A DNA stretch of 17,246 nt from GCA-2862545 sp047609825 (GTDB lineage Bacteria; Myxococcota_A; UBA796; GCA-2862545), in contig JBLFXJ010000158.1 in the NCBI GenBank assembly GCA_047609825.1, forward strand, positions 1-17,246, read 5' to 3'. Position numbers and translations under genes: made by a program. The notes under the pieces were generated by a model that worked only from the letters and a program-made list of their open reading frames with translations, was not told the origin of the DNA and did not search any database. Of the stretch, positions 8,774 to 15,504 are shown in pieces (position 1 is the first letter of the stretch; each line of letters begins with the position of its first letter).

Positions 8774-10765
8774 ATGGGCAGCCAAATGGATAGCACCGCC
8801 ATCGGCGACGGAGTGACGGATGAAGGCCCTTCGCGTCGGCTCTCGCTCATGGTGTACCATCGCGACGGTGTGGAGATTGTGCCGCTCGTAGCCGGCGAAC
8901 CCGTCGTGATCGGTCGCGCGGCGCCGTCCACTCTCATGCCGCGCAGTCGGCGCCTGTCACGCCAGCATGCGCGGTTTGCATTGGAGGACGGCGAGGTCGT
9001 GGTGACCGATCTCCGATCCACCAACGGCACGTTCGTGAACGGCGAGCAGTTCGAGGGCAGCCGGCTCCTCTCAGTGGGCGACGAAGTGCAGATGGGGTCC
9101 GTCGCCGTCTCGCTCCATCGGCTCGCCGATGTGGACACGCGCGGCGGCCAGCTGGAGTCGCACGAGCGCTTCGTCCAGCGGGTCGAGGGTGAGCTGGTAC
9201 GGGCTCGCGTGGCGATGCGACCGGTCTCTGTCCTCATGGTTCGGGCCGCAGACCGCGACGTGCGCCCCGCCACGTGGTTCGACCGGGTGCGTAAGGTGCT
9301 CCGGATGGATGATCGTGTGGCGCTCTACGCTCCGGACACGGTGGAGATCCTGTTGTCCGGCATCGGCCGCCGTGGAGCCGGCAGGCTGGCTGAATCCCTC
9401 GCCGCCGAGTCGGATGGGCCGAACCTGTTCGTCGGCGTCGCGGTGTACCCGGTGAGTGGCAACACATCAGAGGCGCTGGTGGAGTCGGTGCGCGCCGCGC
9501 TGCTGCGAGCGTCGAAGCACCGACCAGTCCAGGTCCACGAGCCGGTCATCGTAGAAGACGGCGACGTGGAGCACGAAGACGGCCCGGTCATCCGTGACGC
9601 GCGGATGGTCTCGCTCTACGAATCGATCGAGCGCATCGCCCGGTCGAACATCGCCGTGTTGCTGCTGGGCGAGACCGGCACCGGCAAGGAGGTCCTGGCG
9701 CGCTCCATCCATGAGCGGAGTCAGCGCACCGGCGGCCCCATGCGGGTGATCAACTGCGGCGCGATCCCGGCGAACCTGATCGAGAGCGTGCTCTTCGGGC
9801 ACGAGCGGGGCGCATTCACGGGGGCCGATCGCCAGACTCGGGGGGTGTTCGAGGAGTCCCACAACGGCACCTTGCTCCTCGACGAGATCGGCGAGCTCTC
9901 GCCAGCGGCCCAGGTGGCCCTGCTCCGCGTGTTGGAGACCAAGCGCCTCACGCGCGTGGGATCGAACAAGGAGATCCCGGTCGACGTGCGTGTGCTCGCA
10001 GCTACCCACCGCGACCTCGAGGCGATGTGCGAGGGCGGAGAGTTTCGCTGGGACCTTCTGTACCGGCTGAACACGATGACGCTGGAGATCCCGCCGCTTC
10101 GGGAGCGGGTGCCCGACATCCGCCCGCTCGCGATGCGGTTCATCCGGCATGCGAACGCGGCGAACGATCGTGCGGTCCGGGGGCTGACGCCAGACGCGAT
10201 GATGCTGCTCGAGACCTATCACTGGCCGGGCAATGTCCGAGAGCTGAAGAACTGCATGGACCGGGCCGTGGTGATCGCCCACGGGCAGGTGGTGACCGTG
10301 GAGGATCTTCCCTCTCGGCTGCGCAGCTACGCCGACGAGGCGCGGAGCCAGGCCGCAGCCACGGTGGACATGAGCGCGGGGCCCGCGTGGCCGTTCGAGA
10401 CTGGCGGGTCGATGGACATGAAGCGTCGGGTGGAGCAGTTCGAACTCGCCTTGATCCAGGGCGCGCTGCGGGCCTGTCACAGCAACCAGACAGGCGCCGC
10501 GTCGCTGCTTCGGATTCCTCGCCGCACGCTCGTGTACAAGCTTCGCGCCCACCGTGACACCATCGGTGAGGGGGTGCCCAACCTGCCGATCATCGACACG
10601 GTGGACGGTGAGCTCGACTTCCGGGAGCGGGTGGAGCGGTTCGAGGCCAAGCTGATCCAGGAGGCGCTGCAGCGGTCAGGGGGCAGTCGCACCCGAGCCG
10701 CGGCCCTGCTCGAGATCCAGAAGCGCACCCTCGACCAGAAGCTCAGGCGCTACGGAATCGAGTGA
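8774..10765 (+). CDS. FHA / degenerate GGDEF / AAA+ / double-HTH sigma-54 activator
   Basis: A 663-residue enhancer-binding protein. An FHA domain (~24-115: VVIGRA, SRRLSRQHARF, STNGTFVNG) binds phosphothreonine, implying control by Ser/Thr kinases. Residues ~143-249 look like a nucleotide-cyclase/GGDEF fold: RPVSVLMVRA, VRKVLRMDDRVALYAPDTVEILLSG and FVGVAVYP followed by a helix ending RASKH, but the GGDEF signature is lost (APDTV), so it cannot be a normal cyclase. AAA+ domain ~273-513: Walker A GETGTGKE (299-306), GAFTGA (346-351), Walker B LLLDEIGE (367-374), WPGNVREL. Then two Fis-type HTHs in tandem, ~548-592 and ~614-663, both of the form R-R-VE-FE--LIQ-AL ending in RTL--KLR. ATG 8774 follows GAGAGGGG; the frame is open upstream to 8603, but that part is low-complexity Arg-rich. 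Confidence 0.94.
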   Translation: MGSQMDSTAIGDGVTDEGPSRRLSLMVYHRDGVEIVPLVAGEPVVIGRAAPSTLMPRSRRLSRQHARFALEDGEVVVTDLRSTNGTFVNGEQFEGSRLLSVGDEVQMGSVAVSLHRLADVDTRGGQLESHERFVQRVEGELVRARVAMRPVSVLMVRAADRDVRPATWFDRVRKVLRMDDRVALYAPDTVEILLSGIGRRGAGRLAESLAAESDGPNLFVGVAVYPVSGNTSEALVESVRAALLRASKHRPVQVHEPVIVEDGDVEHEDGPVIRDARMVSLYESIERIARSNIAVLLLGETGTGKEVLARSIHERSQRTGGPMRVINCGAIPANLIESVLFGHERGAFTGADRQTRGVFEESHNGTLLLDEIGELSPAAQVALLRVLETKRLTRVGSNKEIPVDVRVLAATHRDLEAMCEGGEFRWDLLYRLNTMTLEIPPLRERVPDIRPLAMRFIRHANAANDRAVRGLTPDAMMLLETYHWPGNVRELKNCMDRAVVIAHGQVVTVEDLPSRLRSYADEARSQAAATVDMSAGPAWPFETGGSMDMKRRVEQFELALIQGALRACHSNQTGAASLLRIPRRTLVYKLRAHRDTIGEGVPNLPIIDTVDGELDFRERVERFEAKLIQEALQRSGGSRTRAAALLEIQKRTLDQKLRRYGIE

Positions 10766-10796
10766 GCGCGGGTTGCCCTGCGCGGGCTGCCCAATG

Positions 10797-10821
10797 CCGC
10801 GCAACCTGCGCAGTTGGCGCG
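10797..10821. promoter_or_regulatory. Near-palindrome, candidate enhancer of the 10863 promoter
   Basis: CAAC-CTGCGCA-GTTG (10802-10816) is flanked by CGCG and, after one unpaired G, by CGCG (10818-10821), giving a dyad about 24 bp long with one bulge. It is centred about 80 bp before the predicted sigma-54 start site. A second overlapping dyad pairs TGCGCGG (10779-10785) with CCGCGCA (10797-10803). Position fits an enhancer-binding-protein site. The protein that binds is unknown; the adjacent FHA regulator is the obvious candidate. Confidence 0.4.
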
Positions 10822-10862
10822 ACGCCGCGGACGAGACCGCGCCTTCGCCCGTTCGCAAATGT

Positions 10863-10878
10863 TGGCACGCTCACTGCA
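10863..10878 (+). promoter_or_regulatory. Strong sigma-54 promoter with no protein gene downstream
   Basis: TGGCACG-CTCA-CTGCA matches the consensus TGGCACG-N4-TTGCA at all but one fixed position, with GG and GC exactly 10 bases apart. It lies 97 bp past the stop of the FHA regulator. The predicted start is near 10889. The next annotated gene, at 11180, is on the opposite strand, so the transcript would have no conventional coding target. Confidence 0.7.
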
Positions 10879-10888
10879 GTTTGGAAGG

Positions 10889-11150
10889 TGTCGCCAGGTG
10901 GTCTGGCGGCATCAAAGCAGGGGTCAGTGCATCGCCCGGTGAAACCGGTCTCGTCTCTCCGTTGTCACCGATGCCTCCGCTTCGCCGGCTCAGCTGGCGC
11001 GCGGAAATGGACTGGGTCTCGTGCCGGGGGGCCGCGCCCTGGTCCAGGTGTCGGAGCGCCTCTCGGTCGGTCACGTCACGCGGTCACACCGCCGACGGGG
11101 CGGACCGAGGGGCGTCGACGGATCGGCCAGCACCTGCCCGCGTGCTGGTC
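10889..11150 (+). ncRNA. Candidate sigma-54-dependent small RNA
   Basis: The 414-bp gap 10766-11179 holds no convincing protein gene: the open frames there are Arg/Ser-rich, lack the GC-rich third-position bias of the neighbours, and have no good ribosome site. From the predicted start, three features suggest a folded RNA. A hairpin CGCCAG-GTGGT-CTGGCG (10892-10908) begins ~3 nt after +1. CCGGT-GAA-ACCGG (10936-10948) is nested in a GCATCG/CGATGC stem (10929-10934 with 10969-10974). A strong hairpin lies at 11125-11150. The pyrimidine-rich stretch after 10948 (TCTCGTCTCTCC) could mark an earlier 3' end near 10962. Read-through would produce RNA antisense to the M50 protease gene. In Myxococcus xanthus the developmental small RNA Pxr is also sigma-54-controlled, so there is precedent. 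The 3' end and the function are unknown. Confidence 0.35.
11125..11150. terminator. Hairpin downstream of the M50 gene and of the candidate RNA
   Basis: GGCCAGCAC (11125-11133) pairs with GTGCTGGTC (11142-11150), 9 bp with one G-U, around an 8-nt loop. It lies 30 bp past the M50 stop on the minus strand and ~240 nt into the candidate RNA on the plus strand. No T-run follows on either strand, so it may be an RNA 3'-end structure rather than an intrinsic terminator. Confidence 0.35.
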
Positions 11151-11179
11151 ACCATCAACGGACCGCTTCCGAGTTGGCG

Positions 11180-12352
11180 CTATTGGGCGTCGGGCTGGAC
11201 GCGGAACGAGCGCCCGATGGTGAGCAAGGGCGCCAGGCGTGCCGCGAGGTCCTCGGCCACCAGGGTGTCGGCGCTTGCGAGCGTGGCGCGAGCGAGCTCC
11301 GCTGCACCGACCCGGGCCCCGCCAGCGGCATCGAGTCTGCCGGCCGACTCCAGGGCGTCGCCGGCCAACCTAAGGGCCACGGCCGCGTCAACCGGGTCCA
11401 GCCACGCGCCGTCTGAACGAAGCACCCGCCATGCGGCGTGCTCTACGTCTTCGGCCGATTCGCCGAGTGAGGCATGAAGGAGCACGGCGGCGGCCTGTTG
11501 ACCGATGGCGCCCCCCGCCCCGCCGACGTGGGCGAGCACGCGGTGAGCCTCTGCCGTGTGCCCTGCGTCCACCAGCGCCCGCGCCTCCGCCAGGCGGGTG
11601 ATAGCGCGGCCTGCGACATGGCCCGCTCCGGCGCCCCGCGCGCAGGCGATGGCCTCGTCGAGGTGGCCGGTGCTCCGCAGCCACTCTGCCCGAACGTACC
11701 GATACAGGGCATCGACCCAGGGTTCCAGCGCCGTTGATGGCGGGTCTTCGATGAACAGCGAGGCCGCCCGGTCGGGGCGGCCGGCGAGGACCTCCGCCCA
11801 GGCCAGGCACACCTCCGAGTAGGCGCGGCCGAGGTGGCTCCCAATGGCACCTTCGCGGTCGGCCATTCGCTCGAGGGCCGAGACCTGTTGGAGCACGTTG
11901 CCGCTGCGCCGGCCTCCCCGGAAGGCGTCGAGCAGGTACCACCCGTCAGAGGCTTGGCCCCCAAAGCGCCAGGGCAAGGCATTGGTCACCGCGACCAGGA
12001 GGTTGAACGCGCTGATCCGATCTATGAGCCAGTGAGCCGGGGCGAGGAGTAGGGCGCAGGCGAGGAGCCCTTGGGCGATGAGTCCGCCCGCATGGAACCA
12101 TGCTCGGCGGGAGGTCGGCGGGCCGGCGGGGATGGCTGTGCAGGCGCCTCCGGCCAGGATCCACCGGTCCACGTGCACGACCACGCCGTCCCGAAGGGGC
12201 ATCGACCACAGCGGGGGACCGAGGCCGATCCCGAACGACGTGACGCGATATCCGCCCGGTCGCGCAGACAGGGCGTGGCCCAGCTCGTGCAGCAGCACAA
12301 CCATGGGAGCGTACGCGAGGAGCGCAGCGAGCTCCTGGAGGAGCGGGTTCAC
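11180..12352 (-). CDS. M50-type membrane metalloprotease with C-terminal helical repeats
   Basis: A 390-residue protein. The first membrane helix contains the zinc motif HELGH (22-26), and NALP...SDGW (124-138) supplies the third ligand, Asp136. This is the site-2-protease (M50) arrangement for cutting substrates within the membrane. Further hydrophobic segments lie at ~84-108 and ~112-128. There is no PDZ domain, unlike RseP. Residues ~160-390 are Ala-rich helical pairs (for example YSEVCLAWAEVLAGRPDRAASLF and AITRLAEARALVDAGHTAEAHRVLA), consistent with TPR repeats in the cytosol. The start is GTG 12350-12352, 21 bases after the stop of the MORN lipoprotein gene and in the same frame, so the two are probably one operon. 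The ribosome site is weak. The substrate is unknown; regulated proteolysis of a signalling protein is one possibility. Confidence 0.85.
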   Translation of the reverse strand: MNPLLQELAALLAYAPMVVLLHELGHALSARPGGYRVTSFGIGLGPPLWSMPLRDGVVVHVDRWILAGGACTAIPAGPPTSRRAWFHAGGLIAQGLLACALLLAPAHWLIDRISAFNLLVAVTNALPWRFGGQASDGWYLLDAFRGGRRSGNVLQQVSALERMADREGAIGSHLGRAYSEVCLAWAEVLAGRPDRAASLFIEDPPSTALEPWVDALYRYVRAEWLRSTGHLDEAIACARGAGAGHVAGRAITRLAEARALVDAGHTAEAHRVLAHVGGAGGAIGQQAAAVLLHASLGESAEDVEHAAWRVLRSDGAWLDPVDAAVALRLAGDALESAGRLDAAGGARVGAAELARATLASADTLVAEDLAARLAPLLTIGRSFRVQPDAQ

Positions 12353-12373
12353 CGACGGATGGCGGTCATGAGC

Positions 12374-13072
12374 TCACCCCGACTTGGAGGCCTTGTCCGA
12401 CTTGCTTCGGTCGTCCGCGCCCTCCACCGGCGCGGTCTTCGGCTTTGGCGATTCCGTCGCGACGAGCACCCCCCGCTGCCAGGTCTCCTTCCGCTCCACG
12501 GTCTCGTTCGAGTCGGCGATGTAGTACAGCCATGAGCCGTGCTTGTTGCCGTTGTGGTAAAGGCCGTCCTCCTTCTTGGTCCCGTCCTCGAACCAAGCGG
12601 TCCACTTTCCAGCCTTGCGCCCGGCGAGGAAGTCACCTTCCTGGGCCCGGTTTCCGTTCGGGTGCCACCACGTCCAGCTGCCGGCCTGCTTGCCCTTGCG
12701 GTAGGTGCCCTTGGACGCCTTGGTCCCGTTCGGATGCTTCCACAGCCAGTTGCCGTCCGGTGAGTTGTCGGCGTAGTTCCCATCGACCGCCTTGGTCCCG
12801 TCGGCGTGGAACCGGTGGTAGGGGCCGTGCATCACGCCGTCCCGCTCACACCACTGCTCGACGCCGTCGGCGCTGTGGCCGACCTGGGGTCCCGCGCCCT
12901 CGAGACACTCGATCGGGGGGAGGTCGCGGCCGACCTCCGGTTCTGCGTTCGCAGCGGGCGCGGGAGCGGCGGCGCCTCCTGACGTGGGCGGGGGCGGGGG
13001 GGCGCCACCGCAGGCCGTCGCAAGGGCGAGGGTGATGGCGACGCTGACGGCGACGGTCGTTCGGATGAGCAT
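12374..13072 (-). CDS. MORN-repeat (YwqK-like) lipoprotein
   Basis: A 232-residue lipoprotein. The signal peptide ends LALATAC (Cys21), followed by a Pro/Ala linker (to ~50). Residues ~75-205 are tandem MORN/YwqK-type repeats of ~23 residues: DGVMHGPYHRFHADGTK, DNSPDGNWLWKHPNGTK, KGKQAGSWTWWHPNGNR, AGRKAGKWTAWFEDGTK and NGNKHGSWLYYI. The tail is Lys/Ser-rich and charged. Database entries often call such proteins 'YwqK family antitoxin'; nothing here supports a toxin-antitoxin role. ATG 13072 is chosen for the signal peptide; the frame is open upstream to 13399 but that part is unlike a leader. No Shine-Dalgarno is visible; TATGAT lies 6 nt before the ATG. It is followed by the M50 protease gene, its probable operon partner. 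Confidence 0.88.
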   Translation of the reverse strand: MLIRTTVAVSVAITLALATACGGAPPPPPTSGGAAAPAPAANAEPEVGRDLPPIECLEGAGPQVGHSADGVEQWCERDGVMHGPYHRFHADGTKAVDGNYADNSPDGNWLWKHPNGTKASKGTYRKGKQAGSWTWWHPNGNRAQEGDFLAGRKAGKWTAWFEDGTKKEDGLYHNGNKHGSWLYYIADSNETVERKETWQRGVLVATESPKPKTAPVEGADDRSKSDKASKSG

Positions 13073-13078
13073 GGGCAA

Positions 13079-13084
13079 ATCATA
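13079..13084 (-). promoter_or_regulatory. -10 element (TATGAT) of a probable leaderless transcript
   Basis: TATGAT on the minus strand ends exactly 6 nt before the ATG of the MORN lipoprotein gene, so transcription would start at or next to the start codon. No ribosome binding site is visible. Confidence 0.5.
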
Positions 13085-13142
13085 CGCGCGTGCGGAGCGT
13101 CGCGGCGAACCGAGGGCCCACCGCCGCGGCGCCGATTGGGAG

Positions 13143-13171
13143 AAGACTCCGTTACTTGCTGCGCTTAGTAT
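13143..13171 (+). promoter_or_regulatory. Sigma-70-like promoter for the small membrane protein
   Basis: AAGACT (13143-13148), a 17-bp spacer and TAGTAT (13166-13171) lie ~75 bp upstream of the GTG at 13245. The -35 match is partial (GAC core); the -10 and the spacing are good. Confidence 0.35.
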
Positions 13172-13244
13172 GAACTGGGTCGGATCGTTGCACGGTGGCG
13201 CCGGTGGGGCGCGCTGCTCGATCGTGTCGGCCAGTGGAGGGTGA

Positions 13245-13628
13245 GTGAGTCGGTACCTCGATCCGTTGGCGCTGGGCTTCGTGGTGTACGGGCTGGTGCA
13301 TGGCGCGGTGGCCGTCGGCGTCGGACTGCTGTTCGGCCTGTTCGGCGGGTTCGCCTCGATGGCGGGGCTGGCCGATGGCGATGGCGAGCTGGTGTTCATC
13401 GGGGCGGCCTATGGGACCATCGGCGTGGTCGTCGCCGTCCTCGCCAGCCTGATGGCGCTCCCGGCCATCATCGCCGGGGTCGGGCTGTGGCGCAGAGCGG
13501 GCTGGGCACGGTGGCTCGGGCTCGGGATCGCGTGCTTGTCCCTGACGAACATGCCGCTCGGCACGCTGCTGGGTGCGCTCGCACTGTTCGTGCTGCTCGA
13601 CAAGGATGTCGAGGCGGAGCTGGCTTAG
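13245..13628 (+). CDS. Small four-helix membrane protein, unknown function
   Basis: A 127-residue integral membrane protein. Hydrophobic segments at ~9-36, ~51-80, ~87-103 and ~105-118 make four membrane helices likely. Between helices 2 and 3 is LWRRAGWARWLG, a positive, Trp-rich turn; the last helix (GTLLGALALFVLL) and short tail resemble small hypothetical membrane proteins common in myxobacteria. No catalytic motif is seen. GTG 13245 follows TGGAGG (13235-13240) with 4 bp spacing. It converges on rnhB with 8 bp between stop codons. Confidence 0.8.
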   Translation: MSRYLDPLALGFVVYGLVHGAVAVGVGLLFGLFGGFASMAGLADGDGELVFIGAAYGTIGVVVAVLASLMALPAIIAGVGLWRRAGWARWLGLGIACLSLTNMPLGTLLGALALFVLLDKDVEAELA

Positions 13629-13636
13629 GTAGGTGG

Positions 13637-14260
13637 TCAGCCGAACATCGTGGACTGCGACAGCAGTCGGACCGTCTCCCAGCGCGTGCGCACGAACTCG
13701 GGCCACGGCCGCCCGCTCTGTGACCACTCGGTGAGCCAGCGACGGGTCTTCGGGTCGGACGGGTAGCCCGAGCCGAGTGGACCGTGCTCGTCGTTCAGCG
13801 CGTCCAGCTCCGCGTCCCGGGTGGTCTTCGCGACGATGGAGGCGGCACCGACGATAGGCCACAGGGAATCCGCCTTCGGGCGCATGTCGATAGACACGCC
13901 CGTCTGCGCCTCGAGGCGGGCGACGATCGCCGGAATCGCCCGCGGATGGCCCAGCGCGTCCAGCAGCACGCGGTCGGGCGAGTGACGGCGGATCAGCTCC
14001 ACGATCGCGGCCTCTTCCAGGTGATTCAGGTTCGCGGCGTCGATCTCGGTGGCCGAGATCCTGACCACATCTTCCGTGCCGAGCGCGCGGAGTCGTTCCC
14101 GCGCCTCGACCCTGCGCTTCGCGCTCAGCTTCTTGCTGTCGTCGGCACCCGCGGCCCGCAGCACGGCGTCCGTCCCGTCGTCGGCGATGTACGCACCGAC
14201 CATCAGCGCTCCGAGCACGCAGCCTCGGCCCGCCTCATCGATGCCGAGAATGCGGCTCAT
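13637..14260 (-). CDS. rnhB: Ribonuclease HII
   Basis: RNase HII cuts RNA in RNA-DNA hybrids and starts removal of single ribonucleotides from DNA. The 207-residue product has the signature GIDEAGRG (Asp8, Glu9), DSKKLS (41-46), LLDALGHP (Asp101) and KADSLWPIVGAASIVAKTTRD (Asp131 in the first part), which supply the DEDD catalytic set, plus GSGYPSDPKTRRWL. GRGCVLGALMVGAY after the signature and LLDALG are closer to archaeal/eukaryotic-type RNase HII than to the E. coli form. The start ATG 14258-14260 overlaps the stop of the HEAT-repeat gene as ATGA, so translation is probably coupled. The C-terminus ends QSTMFG, which resembles a sliding-clamp-binding pentapeptide. Confidence 0.95.
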   Translation of the reverse strand: MSRILGIDEAGRGCVLGALMVGAYIADDGTDAVLRAAGADDSKKLSAKRRVEARERLRALGTEDVVRISATEIDAANLNHLEEAAIVELIRRHSPDRVLLDALGHPRAIPAIVARLEAQTGVSIDMRPKADSLWPIVGAASIVAKTTRDAELDALNDEHGPLGSGYPSDPKTRRWLTEWSQSGRPWPEFVRTRWETVRLLSQSTMFG

Positions 14261-15504
14261 CTGGCCAGGGCCTCGCGTGCGGACGCCGCCACAGCCGGAT
14301 CTGTGTCTGCGAGCACGGGCTCGAGGAGCCGGGCGAGCAGGTCGCTGCGGTCCAGGCGATCGCACAGCGCGACGGCGGCCTCGACGGAGGACGCGCGCAC
14401 AGCCGGGTCGGTATCGGTGAGGCATGCGTGCAGTGCGGGCACGACGGACGCGCCACCCAACGCCCCCAACGCGGTGATCGCCGCGGCCCGCACCGCGGCA
14501 TCAGTGTGTGTGACCAGTCGACGGAGCCCGGTCACCCAGGCGCCCGAGCCCCGCTCGGCGGCGGCAACCGCCAGCCCCCTGGCCAGAGCAGCGTCGTCGC
14601 CCGGTCCGGCTGCCAGGACGCCTCCGAGATCGGCGTCGGCGTGGTCGCGCAGCGCGCTGAGCAGCATCGCGTGGTGCTGCGGTGGAGAGTCGCCCAGGAG
14701 GCGGAGGAGCGGTCGGATGGCGGTCGGAAGCGGAAGGGGGGGGCCTGAGTCGGCTCCCTCTTGCGCCTCGGGCACCAACGCTGGAGCAGTCCGGGGCGGA
14801 TCGACATCGCGTTCGGGCTCTGCATCCGCTGACACCGTCTCCGTCGCGTCGTGCCCATCCGCGGACGGTGCCGCGGGTGCCTCGGGCTCGGCAGCCGGGG
14901 CGGGAGCCTTCACATCCGCTGGCGGGGAAGGGAGCACCCGGGGATCGCTCCACCACGGCTCTGTTGCACCCGCGCTGCTCTCCAGCGCCTCGATAGCCGA
15001 GGTCGCGGCGTCGCGGACTTCCTGGCTGTTGTCCGCGAGCAGGCGCTGGAGGGATGGGCGCGCGCCCGGGCCGGCGATCCGCCCGAGGAGCAGCGCGGCC
15101 TGGGCCCGCACGTCCGGATGGGGCGAGCGAAGCCCCATCCGGGCGGTGGTGACCGCGCTGCTGTCCCCGCCCCGGCGCAGGTGTTCCAGCGCCGATGCAG
15201 CCTGAGTCGCATCGCCTGCTCCAGCGATCGCGCGCAGCGCGCTGAATCCGTGGTCGCCCGCAGCCAGCGCTTGGACCAACACCCAGTGGCGCACCACCGG
15301 CGCGTCGTCGCCCACGAGTGCGATCACGATCCGCAGCGCGTCGGGCAGCGGCAGGCGGGCGCCGACCCGCAGAGCGTCGAGGCGGTCCTCCGCGGCGTCG
15401 CTGCGGGCGGCGCGCACCGCCCGGTTTCGGAGGGCCGCGATGGTGGTCGCGGCCACCTCGGGCGCGTCGCCGCGCGCGATCTTGTCGTACAGGTCGTCAG
15501 TCAT
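14257..15504 (-). CDS. HEAT-repeat protein
   Basis: A 415-residue soluble protein made of HEAT-like helical pairs in two blocks, ~18-175 and ~262-415, with repeats such as SPHPDVRAQAALLLGRIAG, NSQEVRDAATSAIEAL, HTDAAVRAAAITALGALGG and DTDPAVRASSVEAAVAL. The blocks are joined by an acidic, Pro/Ala-rich linker (~180-260). There is no signal peptide and no catalytic motif. HEAT arrays usually act as protein-binding scaffolds, and a PBS-lyase-like annotation would reflect repeat similarity only. ATG 15502-15504 has no Shine-Dalgarno; TAGGCT lies 6 nt upstream. Its stop overlaps the start of rnhB (ATGA), so the two form an operon. Whether it serves rnhB is unknown. Confidence 0.88.
   Translation of the reverse strand: MTDDLYDKIARGDAPEVAATTIAALRNRAVRAARSDAAEDRLDALRVGARLPLPDALRIVIALVGDDAPVVRHWVLVQALAAGDHGFSALRAIAGAGDATQAASALEHLRRGGDSSAVTTARMGLRSPHPDVRAQAALLLGRIAGPGARPSLQRLLADNSQEVRDAATSAIEALESSAGATEPWWSDPRVLPSPPADVKAPAPAAEPEAPAAPSADGHDATETVSADAEPERDVDPPRTAPALVPEAQEGADSGPPLPLPTAIRPLLRLLGDSPPQHHAMLLSALRDHADADLGGVLAAGPGDDAALARGLAVAAAERGSGAWVTGLRRLVTHTDAAVRAAAITALGALGGASVVPALHACLTDTDPAVRASSVEAAVALCDRLDRSDLLARLLEPVLADTDPAVAASAREALAR

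Noticed and set aside
10762..11477. Plus-strand frames of 153 and 234 codons after the FHA regulator
   Set aside because: They lack a ribosome site and coding-like third-position bias, and run into the M50 gene. They were considered as the target of the sigma-54 promoter but are not convincing.
12374..13072. Toxin-antitoxin system (YwqK label)
   Set aside because: The MORN-like repeats earn that label automatically in databases, but no toxin gene is adjacent and the protein is a lipoprotein next to a protease.
13073..13399. N-terminal extension of the MORN lipoprotein
   Set aside because: The lipoprotein signal peptide starts at 13072; an extension would bury it.
13784..15205. A 473-codon open frame on the plus strand
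   Set aside because: It is opposite rnhB and the HEAT-repeat gene, is Arg/Ser/Ala-rich, and has no domain pattern.
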